Assembly: GCA_026182355.1 (NCBI GenBank) | Contig: JAPFBL010000323.1 | Span: forward strand, 186,001-250,000 | From: Hermatobates lingyangjiaoensis | Taxonomy: Eukaryota > Arthropoda > Insecta > Hemiptera > Hermatobatidae | DNA length: 64,000 bases | Reading direction: 5' to 3' | Shown: piece after piece, positions 22,700 through 34,029 of the stretch | Position numbering within the stretch: the first letter of the stretch is position 1 | Layout: the number at the start of each line of letters is the position of its first letter | The notes under the pieces: generated by a model | What the model saw: only the letters and a program-made list of their open reading frames with translations | What the model was told of the DNA's origin: nothing | The model's database searches: none | Program-made: the position numbers and the translations under genes

Positions 22700-23080
22700 A
22701 ACATTATATATATATATATATATATTGGGTTACTTGCCGTTGCGTCTACAACGTTCTTGGTCTCCCATTCTCTTTTCTCCTGAAGACGGATTACCCGAAA
22801 ATTTGAGTCTGTAAGTGTGTTTCCCTACTTTGTGTGTTGCTCTTTGTTAATCTCGAACTCGTGTATATATATATATATGAATAATAATCAAAATAACACT
22901 TGATATAATAGATGGATTAATTTACCGCAATGAAAACATTTTTTTAAAACAATGCTCTAAGGCCTTTCGTTAACACGAATCGTTAACACTTAGGTGTTAA
23001 CGAAAGGCCTTAGAGCATTGTTTTGAAAAATTGTTTTCATTGTGGTAAATTAATCCATATATATATATATATATATATAT
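22700..23080. mobile_element. Family C terminus, then core-less family H foldback, with TA tracts
   Basis: Family C + terminus at 22728-22862 (CUGAAGACGGAUUACCCGAA core at 22780). A family H pair from 22879 to 23055 is folded tightly around the AGGCCU palindrome (TCTAAGGCCTTTCGTTAACA and its complement). TA tracts lie at 22705-22725, 22863-22878 and 23057-23080. Confidence 0.7.
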
Positions 23081-23082
23081 AA

Positions 23083-23862
23083 TTTTGTAGCAATATTCAG
23101 GACAAACGACACCAGATTAGTCAACTGAAAAATAAATTTCTTGAACGTGGCTACCCCCAACATCTTCTTGACAAGCGTATCATCCCGGCTGGAATCATTC
23201 ATACACCTCGAAATAATTGCATTTCCGATAATAATAGCCCCTTCCTCACCACCACATACTTTCCCACAATTAATAAGTTACGCTTAGTCATCAAGGAACT
23301 CTTCCCTCTCCTGTCATCCTCTCCGACCACTTCCAATATTTTCACCAAATCACCCCGGATTTCCTTTAGACGACCCCCCACTCTGGGCAATATCTTCTCC
23401 CATAGAAGTTTTAAACGCTCCAGGCCTGCACCTGACACTTTTGGCACAAAGCAATGTGGCAGAAGGAAATGCCTCACCTGTCCCATCATCAATCCTGACA
23501 GCCATTTCATTTCGACAGTGAACAACCATTCATACCCTCTCTCCTTTGCTAGTTCTTGCACTTCCAGCAATTGTGTTTATCGTCTGGACTGCACACAATG
23601 TGACTCATTCTACGTGGGCCTGACTTCCACGTCACTTAGCCTCCGTATGAATGGTCACAGGTCATCCGTTGGTCAACGCAAGCAGCTGCCTGTTGCCACC
23701 CACGCCAATCTCCATAACCTTCCCTTCAACGATTGCTTCAGGGTTAAAATATTAAGAAAACTCTCAAATGATGACACCCAGACCACTCTAAGGGCTTCTG
23801 AGGAAGCCTTCATTTGGTTATTGGGTGCAAGAAATTCCCCTGGTCTAAATTTAATCAGATGA
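23083..23862 (+). pseudogene. PLE ORF, post-RT linker plus GIY-YIG endonuclease, 5'-truncated
   Basis: One uninterrupted frame of 260 codons starts at the (TA)n tract and ends in TGA at 23860. In order it holds QLKNKFLERGYPQHLLDKR (end of the RT region), a linker with CGRRKCLTCPI (PLE-specific cysteine motif), DCTQCDSFYVGLTSTSLSLR with R-M-N-G-H-R (GIY-YIG fold, here F-Y-V-G, and the catalytic arginine region), and SEEAFIWLLGARNSPGLNL at the C terminus. It encodes the endonuclease that makes the target nick for retrotransposition. The RT domain is missing, so it is non-autonomous, but the frame is undamaged and therefore young. A family J hammerhead lies about 290 bp after the stop. Confidence 0.9.
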
Positions 23863-24150
23863 TTTTTTTATTTTATTTTTATTTATTTATTCATTTATTT
23901 ATTTTTTTTTCTCGTTTAATTTTAGTTAGTTTTATGTTTTTTTCCTTTCCTTTCTCTTTTTTACTTTTCTCCTCCCTTTTACTTAAATATCACTTTTATA
24001 ATTTTTTTAACTCACAGCCTACACTGGTTCACGTTGGTAAGGTGGCTGCACTGCGTGTCATTGTATCGCGCCAGTTTACATCGGCCAGTGGACGCATTTA
24101 CGTCTCCGTTCCTTCATTCTTTCTCCTTTTATTTTATTTTCTTTCTCTCT

Positions 24151-24190
24151 ACTCTCCTGAAGACGGCAAGACGCCGAAATAATCGAGATT
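24151..24190 (+). ncRNA. Hammerhead-like motif, family J, in a PLE 3' region
   Basis: Stem I UCUC with GAGA, CUGAAGAC (C3 at 24157), stem II GGC/GCC, GAA, then A-UAA-U as a one-pair stem III and C as the cleavage base (AUC triplet). The motif is followed by the element end and (TA)n at 24237. This copy is physically linked to the intact GIY-YIG frame upstream. Confidence 0.8.
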
Positions 24191-24289
24191 CGTGAGTGTT
24201 CGTCCTTTTTCTTGTGTTCTCTAGCTGTAACTTTAATTATATATATATACATATATTATTAAATGCTTTCTTATGTCGGCCATATATAT

Positions 24290-25000
24290 ATTGAACACTA
24301 TTAATCAATATAGTAATCAATACAATCTATCAATATATATATATATTGAACACTATTTTTCTTTTTTATTCAGTTTTGGTCTAGTATTCTTTCACTAGGT
24401 TATTCAGGTTTAATGGTTTGAGTCAGAGTTGGCCCTAATACTCGTAGCTCCGACTACACAGGCCTGCTTCATACAATACACCTTTAAGCCGACGTTTCGT
24501 CTAGATTTGTAGACATCTTCAGGGCTAAATCAACACAGAATTTAATTACAATAACATCGAAAAAATCTTTATAACTTACATTATTTAATTAATATACATA
24601 ATTACCTTAGTCTTTAAAAAAATTTGTGAACCTCATAGACTTTAAAAAAACATCTATAATGTATATTTGAATGGTAAATTCAAAGTAATGTAATATCTAA
24701 TTTAATAGTAATCTGTATTTTTAATGTTAAATAAGATTCGATACAGCCTGTAATATACTATATGGAGCATGCTTTTAAAAAAACAAAAAAAAAAACAGTA
24801 TTTTGCTATTGCAAGGAAAGAACGACATGACCATTGTATTCATGTTATTATTCATAATTTTTGTTTGTGTTATTGTAATTAAATTCTATATTGATGTAGC
24901 CCTGAAGATGTCTACAAATATAGATGAAACATAAACTTAAAGGTGTACTGTTTGACCGGTTTGAAGCTACACCAAAACCTCGATAATAAAGAAAAATAAT
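24290..25000. mobile_element. Family E inverted pair with 360-bp centre
   Basis: Outer ends GAACACTATTTTTCTTTTTT at 24293 or 24346 and the complement near 24985. Hammerhead motifs lie at 24481-24531 (minus) and 24898-24942 (plus, degenerate). The centre is AT-rich and non-coding. A further isolated E fragment (GCGAAACGTCGGCTTATAAT) lies at 25189. Confidence 0.7.
24481..24531 (-). ncRNA. Hammerhead-like motif, family E, best-formed copy
   Basis: On the minus strand: stem I AGCC (24523-24526) with GGCU, CUGAAGAU (24522-24515), stem II GUCUA/UAGAC (5 bp; 24510-24514 with 24499-24503), GAA (24498-24496), palindrome ACGU (24495-24492), C at the cleavage position (24491). The GUC triplet is the canonical hammerhead cleavage triplet. 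Stem I extends by two more pairs after one mismatch. Confidence 0.85.
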
Positions 25001-25219
25001 ATATTATTATTCTATATAAAATATTAGCTTCTCGACCACTGATTCTTAAAATTCAAAATTTGTGGTTATTTGTGTTTTTTGTTTTCTGTTAGTTGATATT
25101 CTGTGGATGGATTTGTTTTCAGAGATTTGTTTAAAAAGAGTACTTTCTTTTCTCAATAAATTGTTTTTAGCCTTGCCCAACAATCTTGGGCGAAACGTCG
25201 GCTTATAATCAGGACTAGT

Positions 25220-26120
25220 TAATGTTTCGACGCAATCCTCGAGAAACCAGTAGAAAGGTTTTCTTAAAGAGTGTCAAAATGGTAGCCTTGTGCAGTACCA
25301 TTTCGGTGGTGGGTCTTCCAAACTGACACTCATCCGTCCACCCGCCCGCAGTGGGGCCATGCAGTCTCTTCCATAGGCTGGATGACTTAAACTCCACGAG
25401 GTTCTTGAACCGGGGCAACATTAGTGCCACTTCCGGGGCCGTGCAGTTAGCCCACAGCTGCATGGGCTTTACACGTGAGATCACCGGGGGCAATAAGGGC
25501 CACTGACCCTATCTGCAGCTGAGCAGGTTCAGTAGGACCTCGGTCCGGAGTTTGATCCGAAACTCTTAAAATAAGTCGGTAATACGGGTGGCGGGAGCCC
25601 CTGGAAGAGTTTTTCTCTCCAGCCCGCCCTTGAGGTTGGACTCGTGTGGTTGTGGTTCTCACCCAGGTTGGGTAGACCTTCGGGTCGCTGCGTGAGGAGC
25701 ACCTTCTTCTCGGAAGGATGCCTGCTTAGCATCCGCGGGAGCTAGACCCCAGCCTTTTCCAGTAGGTACGGACCACGATCTCAGCTAAGTGGGCTGGAAC
25801 ACTGGTAGTTGCTCTCTTTTTGGCTCTAACAGAACTCGGGATGGGTGTGAATGGCACCCTCCCTTCATTCACTAATCTAACAAAGAGCGAGACAAGATCT
25901 CCTCCCACCAAGTCCTTACTGCCAGGTGGCGTTTGGCCAACAAGGGGTTTTAATCCCTTTCTTTATAACATCTAGTCCAGGAGCACCCAAAACGGGGCCC
26001 AGAGGAGTCAAATCATTGCAACTCCTGATCCCGGGGTAACGGGTACTTTCCCTCTTGTAGGGGGTCGACCGAATCCTTATGGATCCTAAGGTAGACCCTT
26101 GTGGGGGGTCGGCCGTTCAA
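25220..26120 (-). repeat. GC-rich dispersed repeat R, reverse copy
   Basis: Reverse complement of the family at 11260-11990. For example, 25501-25585 mirrors 11840-11925 (TCCGGAGTTTGATCCGAAAC). It is extended at its 25220 side by about 270 bp not present in the first copy. Confidence 0.7.
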
Positions 26121-26559
26121 TTGGTCGGTTTGATATGAATGCTTGCAGAGGAGCGCCTCGTGTTTAGTCAAGTTAAACATTTGACTGAAAACAAGAGTCA
26201 ACAACAGCAGAAAGTTTTCCTGTCATGATTAATAATAATTAATGTCATAATTACCGTCTGATGTAATCGTACAAAATATATAAGTAATTGCGAATAATTC
26301 TTTAGTTTTCAGACGCGATGCTTCGTTTTTTGTTTTTTTTTTAAATTTAAATCTTTTTCATTGGGAGAAGTAAGAAATGTATAATAACAAAGTGGAAATG
26401 AGTAGTTCTCTGGTAATTTCTGATTTTAAAAAATAGAAAGTTGCCCCAGGGAGCACAGTTATTGTATTAATTTAAATTTTAATCTACCTCTAATGCAATA
26501 ATCGTTTTGTTTTTTTTTTACACAGGTCTACATTATTATTGTTTTTATTTATTTTTATT
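26121..26559. other. AT-rich stretch, nothing recognised
   Basis: Nothing seen beyond short poly-T runs. Confidence 0.45.
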
Positions 26560-26880
26560 GTTTAAACCGATGTCCTGGCGGGTGCTAACGTCAGCCGTTT
26601 ACTGGCTCTTTTTGTTTGATCGGTGGATTCTACAGATTTATACCTTGGGAGTCCTAAATTTTCCATAACTCAAGTGCATTTCGTGTAAGGGATCTTTAAC
26701 GAGTACTTGACATTGTGTAGGCTCGGGACCGACGGCTTAACAACCTTGTCTTAGGGACGACATACTCAGATTTATTCAGCTCCCGCTTGAATAAATCGAT
26801 AGCCAGGTGGGTATCGAACCTCGAACTAGACCAGCCCAGAGGCGAGTACTTTAACCACTGAGCTATCCTGCCCTCAGGCG
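26560..26880 (-). repeat. tRNA-SINE, near full length, alternative tail
   Basis: Minus-strand copy with A box-like GATAGCTCAGTGGTTAAAG and B box-like GGTTCGATACC. The tail is CTAACGTCAGCCGTTTAC, shared with 41645-41720, in place of the CCACAATGAATATT-type tail. This suggests two SINE subfamilies. Confidence 0.8.
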
Positions 26881-26899
26881 TCAACATACTACAGAGCAT

Positions 26900-27880
26900 T
26901 TTTGAAACAGTTATGAATGCTTTATTCGGACCATAATTCGGTAATTGCGTATTGAAATGTACCAGTCGAACATGAATTAAGCATAAACTGCTTTCTGTTT
27001 AAAAAGTTTATTTTAAAGGTAATATGAGTAGGAAATAACGCAATTACTGTTTATACAAAAACCGAATTTTAGAAAACCGGTTTTCGAATAGTAATTTTTC
27101 AATAAAACCGGTTTTAACCGGTTTTGAATTTTTATAGAAAAAAATTTAGAGTGATTAAAAGCAGTTTTTGACTGAAATTATTTACTGATCAATTTTATTT
27201 ATCAGTAAAACAAAAAGCAATAAAAGTTGACCAGATTAAATAACTTTAAAAACAAATATTCGTTGTGTATGCATAATTTTCACATAAAAGAATGTAAATA
27301 TGTTTATAATAGTGAAACGAGTTATTCAGCAAAGGGTTCGAATAAATATAAACAATATATTTTCATATTTTTATAATAACCATATTATATTTATAATAAC
27401 CATATTATTAAATCGGACCGATATGATTCCAAGAACCAAACCACTTGCAATAGTGTTATCATCAATCTGGTACATTTGGCTACATTTATCATTTTCAAAT
27501 TTTTTTTAAAGTGTTATTCATAAATTGAAAGCCGATATTTTCTACTAAAAAACCGATTTTCGAATTTCATAATTTTCTCAAAAAAAAAACCTTGTTTTTA
27601 AAAACCGACAAACCCTAAACGCAATGTTTGTAACCTGATCCCTCTTTCAGTCACGTCATTGTTGATAATCACTGTACAACGGATCTCTTATCTCTGCTTG
27701 CACAATTTCATTTAAAACAGTCAAATATTTAACCTGCCGCAAATTACTTGCACTGTTTTCCTTGTTTGCCTATTTTTTTTTTTATTGAACTCCACTAAAC
27801 ATTGAAAAGTGAAGTGTGCAGTATAGTTGAGTATACTCATTGGGTAGCCTGGCCATATACTTAGTTTTTCTTTTTTAAAA
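26900..27880. other. AT-rich stretch with AACCGGTT-rich segment
   Basis: No gene seen. AAACCGGTTTT motifs cluster at 27075-27130 and AAAACCG blocks at 27545-27610. Confidence 0.4.
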
Positions 27881-27884
27881 TTGT

Positions 27885-28000
27885 ATACCTCTGCCTATGA
27901 AAACGGGAGAAGTTTTAAATAAAAACCGAAACATTGGCAATGATAGTTCAATTTGAACCTGAAGAACTGACAGAGTCCTGATAAACTTTACTTTTATATT
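27885..28000 (+). mobile_element. PLE terminus, family D, plus copy
   Basis: Hammerhead-like block with CCGAAAC and GGCAATGATAG, then the GAACTGACAGAGTCCTGAT outer end, then a short TA tract. Confidence 0.65.
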
Positions 28001-28127
28001 AATATATATATAATATACTATATAATCGATAACAAGACTCACAATAAACTCGTTTACTAGAACATTGTTCAAATAACAATAAGAAATGGGGAAAAAAAGA
28101 CTAGGATCATTAGTACGCAATCCGTAA

Positions 28128-28470
28128 TTGTGTGGTATTTACTCATTCTGAGGTAAAATGGATAAACCATCAAAAGTCAAACAAATGAAGTTTTATTCAA
28201 CAACAACAACGCGTTTCGAATACTTTGTGTTCATTATCTGGAAGACACCAAGGATGTGGTGCTGAAGGGTTGGTCCAGTGAAACAACAAGTAGAAAATCC
28301 TTGTTGTATCAATTTCCTACTTGTTGTTTCACTGGGCCAACCCTTCAGCACCACATCCTTGGTGTCTTCCTGATGATGAACACAAAGTGTTCGAAATGCG
28401 TTGTTGCTGTTGAATAAAACTTCATTTGTGTGGAGATTTTTGTTTGTTTATCCATTTTACCTCAGAAAAA
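28128..28470. mobile_element. PLE terminus foldback, family G
   Basis: Arms 28128-28305 and 28318-28470 are inverted around TAGAAAATCCTTGTTGTATC. The outer ends are TTTACTCATTCTGAGGTAAA and its complement. Confidence 0.8.
28360..28415 (+). ncRNA. Hammerhead-like motif, family G, second copy
   Basis: CUGAUGAU at 28370, stem II GAACAC/GUGUUC (6 bp), GAA, AUGCGU (one change from the family palindrome ACGCGU), U. Stem I is not evident. Confidence 0.55.
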
Positions 28471-28474
28471 CTAA

Positions 28475-28600
28475 GATCATTCGACCGTAACAAACGGTCT
28501 TCGTCAGAGTCATTGGTATGCTTGTTACTGTTGAATGATCTTAGTATTTTTTTCCCATTTCTTATTGTGGTTTGAACATATAATATATTATTTATAGATG
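28475..28600. mobile_element. Truncated family A foldback
   Basis: Minus arm 28475-28515 (CTTCGTCAGAGTC) and plus arm 28515-28578. Both lack part of the core. An isolated A end also lies at 28065-28110. Confidence 0.55.
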
Positions 28601-29335
28601 TTCCCATTATTATATTATTTGCTTTAAATTTTGTTTTTTCATTGTTTTCTGTATGTTTAAAGTATTTAATAGTGCAAGAGCAACTCCTGCTACCTACATT
28701 TGGTATAATAAATAAATTTATTATTTATTAAAATAAAACAATATTTACTCACAATTTTAATCAAAATGTCATTTCTCGCTGAAATTGATCTTCATCAGGA
28801 GGTCTGTTTTTGAATTTATTTACTTCGAAAATCCCAAGCAGTTTATTTTATAATTTCAAGATGTTAACAATGCAGCCTTTAAAGTTGCAATGTTTAACCT
28901 GCTTTATCATCTGTCCAAATTTTTCGGACCAATCCAAAGTTGTGGGTCCTTTGATAATCAGTTAAAAACATGTTTTGTGATAAACACCTATTGGAGGGAA
29001 TAAATGGTAATTCAAAAACATTTATAGCTTGCATCTCAATATGTTTTTACCCACTGTGGGACAAAAGTCCTAAATAGAGTGAAAGTCCTGCAGAATTCGA
29101 GACTTCTGGCCTATAGCCTATAATTGGGGAAGGAAGCGTTATAGGTAGTCATTAAAATTATTATGAATTACTCTTATCTTGAGATGACTGGTATTTTGAT
29201 AGTAGCTTATGAAGAGTAAGAGGGGTTACTGGGTGGGTCAGTCTTTATCTATCAAGTGTTGCCAAAAACAAACGTCGTAATCATTTAGCACGCTTTGCAC
29301 AAAACAAAACTAATATCACTTCTTTGATTTCAATT
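28600..29335. other. AT-rich stretch
   Basis: A possible degenerate hammerhead-type block on the minus strand at 28770-28805 (CTGATGAAGATCAATTTCAG), otherwise nothing recognised. Confidence 0.4.
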
Positions 29336-29339
29336 TATA

Positions 29340-29730
29340 TTGATAAAAGTATCGTCCGTGAAATAGTAACAGAATTAAAGTTTATCCGGACTCGGTCAGT
29401 TCTTCAGATTCAAATTAAACTCTCATTGCCAACGTTTCGGTTTTTATTTCAAACCTTTTTCATAGGCAGAATTTTATTTCAATAAGAAAATGAAATTTAC
29501 ATTATTTAAACGAACTAACAATGTTTACTAGTCTGATACTGACAGTTTAGTTAAAACTTTTGATTAGTAAACATTGTTAGTTCGTTTAAATAATGTAAAT
29601 TTTATTTTCTTATTCAAACAATTCTTACTTCTGCCTATGAAGAAGGATTTAAATAAAACCAAAACGTTTGGCAATGAGAGTTTGATTTTTGAATGTAGAA
29701 AATTGACCGAATCCCCATTAAATAAAACAA

Positions 29731-29735
<5 letters not shown>
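29340..29735. mobile_element. PLE terminus foldback, family D
   Basis: Minus arm 29342-29545 and plus arm 29550-29730. The centre is AACATTGTTAGTTCGTTTAA and its complement. Bounded on the right by a long TA tract. Confidence 0.75.

Positions 29736-29800
<65 letters not shown>
29735..29800. repeat. (TA)n microsatellite
   Basis: About 32 TA units with one phase break at 29775. Confidence 0.9.
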
Positions 29801-29859
29801 TAGTATAAGTGGGCAGCAGGTCTTCTTGGATAGAGAATATATATATATATATATATTCA

Positions 29860-30165
29860 CTGATAAAACGAAATACGATCCAAACTGGACACAATACGAG
29901 TTCGAGATTAACAAAGAGCAACACACAAAGTAGGGAAACACACTTACAGACTCAAATTTTCGGGTAATCCGTCTTCAGGAGAAAAGAGAATGTGAGACCA
30001 AGCACGTTGTAGGCGCAACGGCAAGTGGGTTACTTGCCGTTGCGCCTACAACGTGCTTGGTCTCACATTCTCTTTTCTCCTGAAGACGGATTACCCGAAA
30101 ATTTGAGTCTGTAAGTGTGTTTCCCTACTTTGTGTGTTGCTCTTTGTTAATCTCGAACTCGTATA
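29860..30165. mobile_element. PLE terminus foldback, family C, complete
   Basis: TA tract at 29838-29858, minus arm 29860-30025, plus arm 30026-30163, TA tract at 30162-30182. The arms are nearly identical: GAGTTCGAGATTAACAAAGA and its complement near the ends. Confidence 0.85.
30071..30113 (+). ncRNA. Hammerhead-like motif, family C
   Basis: CUGAAGAC with C3 at 30080, short stem II GG/CC, GAA, palindrome AAUU, U, then GAG pairing with CUC before the core (3 bp). Confidence 0.65.
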
Positions 30166-30182
30166 TATATATATATATATAT

Positions 30183-30540
30183 AGTCACCTGGTGTACAAG
30201 TTTTCATGTACTCAAGGGAACTGTGCAGCCCTTCCTTCTACCTACATCGGTATGACAACAACGAAGCTGTCAAGGCGTCTAACCCTCCATCTCTCCACAG
30301 GAGCCCCTAAGGATCATGTTAAGAAAGAACACGGAGGTGCCCTCACTAGAAATATGCTAGTAGAGGGAACCTGTTTTGGCTGAGATCAGTGATCGTGGCA
30401 GGCTACAAATACTAGAGGCTTTATTAATCAAAGATTTGTGCCCCACGCTGAACTCTCAAATCAGTGACATGTTCGAAATCCCGAGTTCTAGGACCTTCGA
30501 ACCTAAAATAAAATTTGTTCGGAACTCTCCCATGTTGTGA
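30183..30540 (+). pseudogene. PLE GIY-YIG endonuclease fragment with frameshift
   Basis: From the TA tract a frame reads HLVYKFSCTQGNCAALPSTY, then IGMTTTKLSRRLTLHLSTG, KDHVKKEH and LTRNMLVEGT. After a shift near 30375 it continues as EISDRGRLQILEALLIKDL, CPTLNSQ and a C-terminal ending in NSPML and TGA at 30540. All PLE endonuclease landmarks are present: C-x5-C before YIG, T-T, LSRRL, HxxxxH and (E)ALLIKDLxPTLN. 5' truncation exactly at (TA)n matches the other PLE copies. Confidence 0.88.
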
Positions 30541-30759
30541 CCTGTTGAAGGCGAGAAGTGCTGGGGTGATTCAACTGTCTAACGCGTGGGTGCGCGCATG
30601 TAGCGCTGCTTTGACAGTTAAACACTGCCACTATTTGAACTGTGCTAATTTATTTTTTTGTTAATTTTTGGTTTATGTATTAATTGTTTCGTTTAATTGT
30701 ATATATTTATATAAAATTGTATATATAATTATAGGTGTTATATAATGTATATAACAAGA

Positions 30760-31063
30760 TTTAACAATAAACACGTGAAATAACCATTAATGATTAAACC
30801 ACAATAATAAATGGTAAAAAGTGACGAAGAGCGCTTGTTACGGTTGAAAGATTTTGTCTTTTTTTACCATTTCTCATTTTTGTTTGATCATATATATATG
30901 TGAAGTTTAAACCACAATGGAAAAAGGAAATATATATGATCAAACCAAAATATGAAATGGGAAAACAAGACTAAGACCTTTCAACCGGAACAAGCTGTCT
31001 TTGTCAGAGTCAAAATCCAACTAACTATTGTGGTTTGATCATATATATATATATATATATATA
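30760..31063. mobile_element. Rearranged family A termini with (TA)n
   Basis: Two diverged A copies in tandem: 30762-30890 (inverted pair lacking most of the core) and 30935-31040. TA tract at 31037-31063. Confidence 0.6.
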
Positions 31064-31254
31064 ATATATTGCCATATTGCCATAGATTAATTGTAATATA
31101 AAAAACAGTGTTTTCAATAAATGTCGCTGGCTAACAGCACATGTAATGACAGACAACGGTTTTGTTGGTTCGGTAATAGAAGCTAGCCTTGTGTAAGTAA
31201 GTTTTTTGAATTTGTTATGATGATTGTAAAGTAGATATGGCAATGTCCATTGGT

Positions 31255-31560
31255 TTTTGTTAGTTTATAGTCCTGAGGATATCTTAAAATAAAGACGAAA
31301 CGTTGGCGAAAAGGTGATTTCGTATATTAACCCTGACCAAAAAAGAACAAAAAGTGTTTATTAGTTAATTGTCGTCAAGAAAACAATACCTTATTATATA
31401 TTAATGTATATATAATTTTTTTTTTGGAGTACATATATTCAACACTGTTTTTCTTTATCGAGGTTTAGTCCAGCGTCAAACAGTAAATCACCTTTAAGAC
31501 AAAGTTTCATCTGTATTTGTCGACATCTTCAGGACTACATCAATACAGAAATTAATCGCA
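31255..31560. mobile_element. Family E termini, tail-to-tail
   Basis: A plus copy with motif CUGAGGAU...GAA ACGU U GGC (31273-31310) is followed by a minus copy (31440-31545). The outer ends face each other, the reverse of the usual head-to-head order. Confidence 0.65.
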
Positions 31561-32084
31561 GTAAAATAAAAAAATATATGTTAGGTTATTTATACGAATA
31601 TACATTACTATTGGTATAGCTTCTATACAACTGATTTTTAAAATTAAAAATTTTAAACCCAGAAAGCTGGGTTTGTTGAGGAGTTTTGATCTAATGAAAT
31701 TAAACTCCTTTTTATAGCTGGTTATACCTGAAGAAGGAGAAACAGAGTCAAAAATAATATAAATTTTTTTTTAAAAAAATATTAATTTATAGAAAAATCT
31801 ATTACATAATTTAAAATTTATGGAAATGTAATCAATAGAAAATTAATTAATCAATTAGTAAACTAAAATATAATAACATAACTAAATTCAAATAAATTTA
31901 AATGCTATTTGAATTAATTAACTCATGAATAAAAATTAATTTTATGATAATAAACGCTATTTTTTTGGTATTGCCTCTTTGATCTCACTGAATGTTTCAT
32001 CCCCTGGTTGAACAATATATTGTAGGATTTCTTCTTATCCACGGACTTTCTGTTTCGGTAGCTTGGTATAAACTATCAATATTG

Positions 32085-32335
32085 TAGGGTAGAAAGCTAA
32101 TGAAATGGTCTCCACATGTAAAAAATTAATAGTATAAATAACGCGTTTCAAACACGTAGAGTTCTTCTTCAGGCATTAATCGGTTGATTGCAAGGGCGCG
32201 ACTAGCCGTTTTTAATTAATGCCTGAAGAAAAACTCTAGTGTTCGAAACGGGTTGTTTATACGATTAAATTTTTATATGTGGAGACCATTTCATTAGCTT
32301 TTTACCCTACAATGAGTAAATACCACATAATAACA
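32085..32335. mobile_element. PLE terminus foldback, family G variant
   Basis: Arms 32085-32190 and 32205-32325, with outer ends TAGGGTAGAAAGCTAATGAA and its complement. The hammerhead-like block (CCTGAAGAAGAACTC on minus and CCTGAAGAAAAACTC on plus) is degenerate. This end is the source of the 32-bp array at 33.7 kb. Confidence 0.7.
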
Positions 32336-32606
32336 GATTGTTAGAACTGATCTTAGAATTAGAACTATGAATATCTTAGCAAACAGCTTTACACGAGTTC
32401 ATTTTTCATATCCTAAAACCTACGAATTTTTTAGGGCTATTGGGAAAACAAACAGACAAACAATGTTCACTCATTTCAGGTTGTTTTTTCCTTTGTTTCA
32501 CTTCAACTAGTTTTATTACCATTACTATGGGATACTTGGGAAGTTTGTCGCATCTGAAGCAAATCCTTGTGTATCTATGAAGAATTTTTGGTTTGAAATT
32601 GATGTA

Positions 32607-33174
32607 CAGTGGAACCTCTACATACGTGGAATATCTAGAGCGAATTTTTCCCATAAGAAATAACTGAAAACCATTAATTTGTTCCCGGCCTCCCAAAATC
32701 ATTCAAGATAACCCTAAATAACTATGAACACATCTTCCTGATTACTAAAAACACATTCAAATAGCGACTGAACATAAAAATACAGTAATAAAATAAATAA
32801 GATGATATTAACGAAATAAAATGCGAGTTTATTATGAGCACTTCCACTTAAAATTAAAGTTAACTTTATGAAAAACTAAATTTTTTTACGGCACTAATAT
32901 ATTTATGCACTTTTTTCTGCTTTTTTTTGCTTTTTAACATTACTGTATCAGTTTTTACTTTTCTTCGCTTTCCTTTGCCCTTTTAGCTGGAATCGCAACA
33001 CTTTCACTTTCTATAGGTCTTTTGAAGAAAAACTTATCCAAGGAGGTTTGAACCATCTGGAAATTCTCGTAACTTGGATTTTCTCTCGTATGTAGAGCAA
33101 GATTTTTGGTCGAAAGACCTCTCGTATCTCGAGTTTCTCGTAAGTAGAGTAGCTCGTATGTAGAGGTTCCACTG
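32607..33174. mobile_element. pogo/Tigger-like MITE
   Basis: Perfect terminal inverted repeats CAGTGGAACCTCTACATACG (32607-32626) and complement (33155-33174), flanked by TA on both sides (32605-32606, 33175-33176). 568 bp. The CAGTGGAACCTC end and TA target are typical of pogo/Tigger elements of the Tc1/mariner superfamily. No transposase frame. Confidence 0.92.
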
Positions 33175-33710
33175 TATATGGAGATATATACGGGGTTACA
33201 GACTGTGTGTCATATTTAGTAAGGAGTCATTTTGCCTGATGCATTACCCAGCTCTGGTTCAAGGTCGCCCTCCCTTGTCCCCCATTACAAACGTTCTCCT
33301 TTTGTTACTGACAAAAAGATCGTGACAAAAGATCATCCTTACATAACATGACTCATGGCTACTGCTCATGGTTACATAACAAACCTCATGGTTTTCATCG
33401 AACCCTCATTACCTCATTATTACTCAACCAATCCTTCATCAACTCATTTTCTAAATTACTTCCCATTTAGTAATTTCTTCAACAATGACAACTACAGGCA
33501 GAACTAAAAAAAAAAACAAAAACAAAAATAGTTTAATATCTGTAATATGTATCAAAATATTGTAACTTTTATATTCCATTGTTCTTTTTCTTGGTAGTGT
33601 TGCTTCTGTTTTCTCATTAAAAGAGAAATTCATGTTTGGAAACTCATTAAAAGAAATTCTACTAGTTCTAGGGTAGAGCAGTTATTATGTGGTGTTTACT
33701 CATTGTAGTA

Positions 33711-34029
33711 AAAAAGTTAATGAACGATTCTCTACATATAGTAAAATGCTAATGAACAATTCTCTATATAGAGTAAAAAGTTAATGAACAAGTCTCCATA
33801 TATAGTAAAAAGTTAATGAACAATTCTCTATATACAGTAAAAAGTTAATGAACAAGTCTCCATATATAGTAAAAAGTTAATGAACAATTCTCTATATACA
33901 GTAAAAAGTTAATGAACAATTCTCTATATACAGTAAAAAGTTAATGAACAAGTCTCCATATATAGTAAAAAGTTAATGAACAATTGTCTATATCTAGTAT
34001 AAAGTTAATGAACGAGTCTCCACATGTAG
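33711..34029 (+). repeat. 32-bp tandem array derived from a PLE end
   Basis: Ten units of GTAAAAAGTTAATGAACAAG plus TCTCCATATATA-type sequence, with two alternating variants (CAATTCTCTATATACA and CAAGTCTCCATATATA). It begins immediately after TTTACTCATTGTAG, the family G outer end, and is followed at 34030 by an inverted copy of that end. Confidence 0.88.

Noticed and set aside
23199..23570. 123-codon minus-strand frame
   Set aside because: It is antisense to the PLE endonuclease frame, which has clear motifs.
29564..29941. Frames rich in YIYIYI near 16.2, 19.5, 29.6, 36.3 and 62.3 kb
   Set aside because: They are translations of (TA)n tracts with flanking PLE ends.
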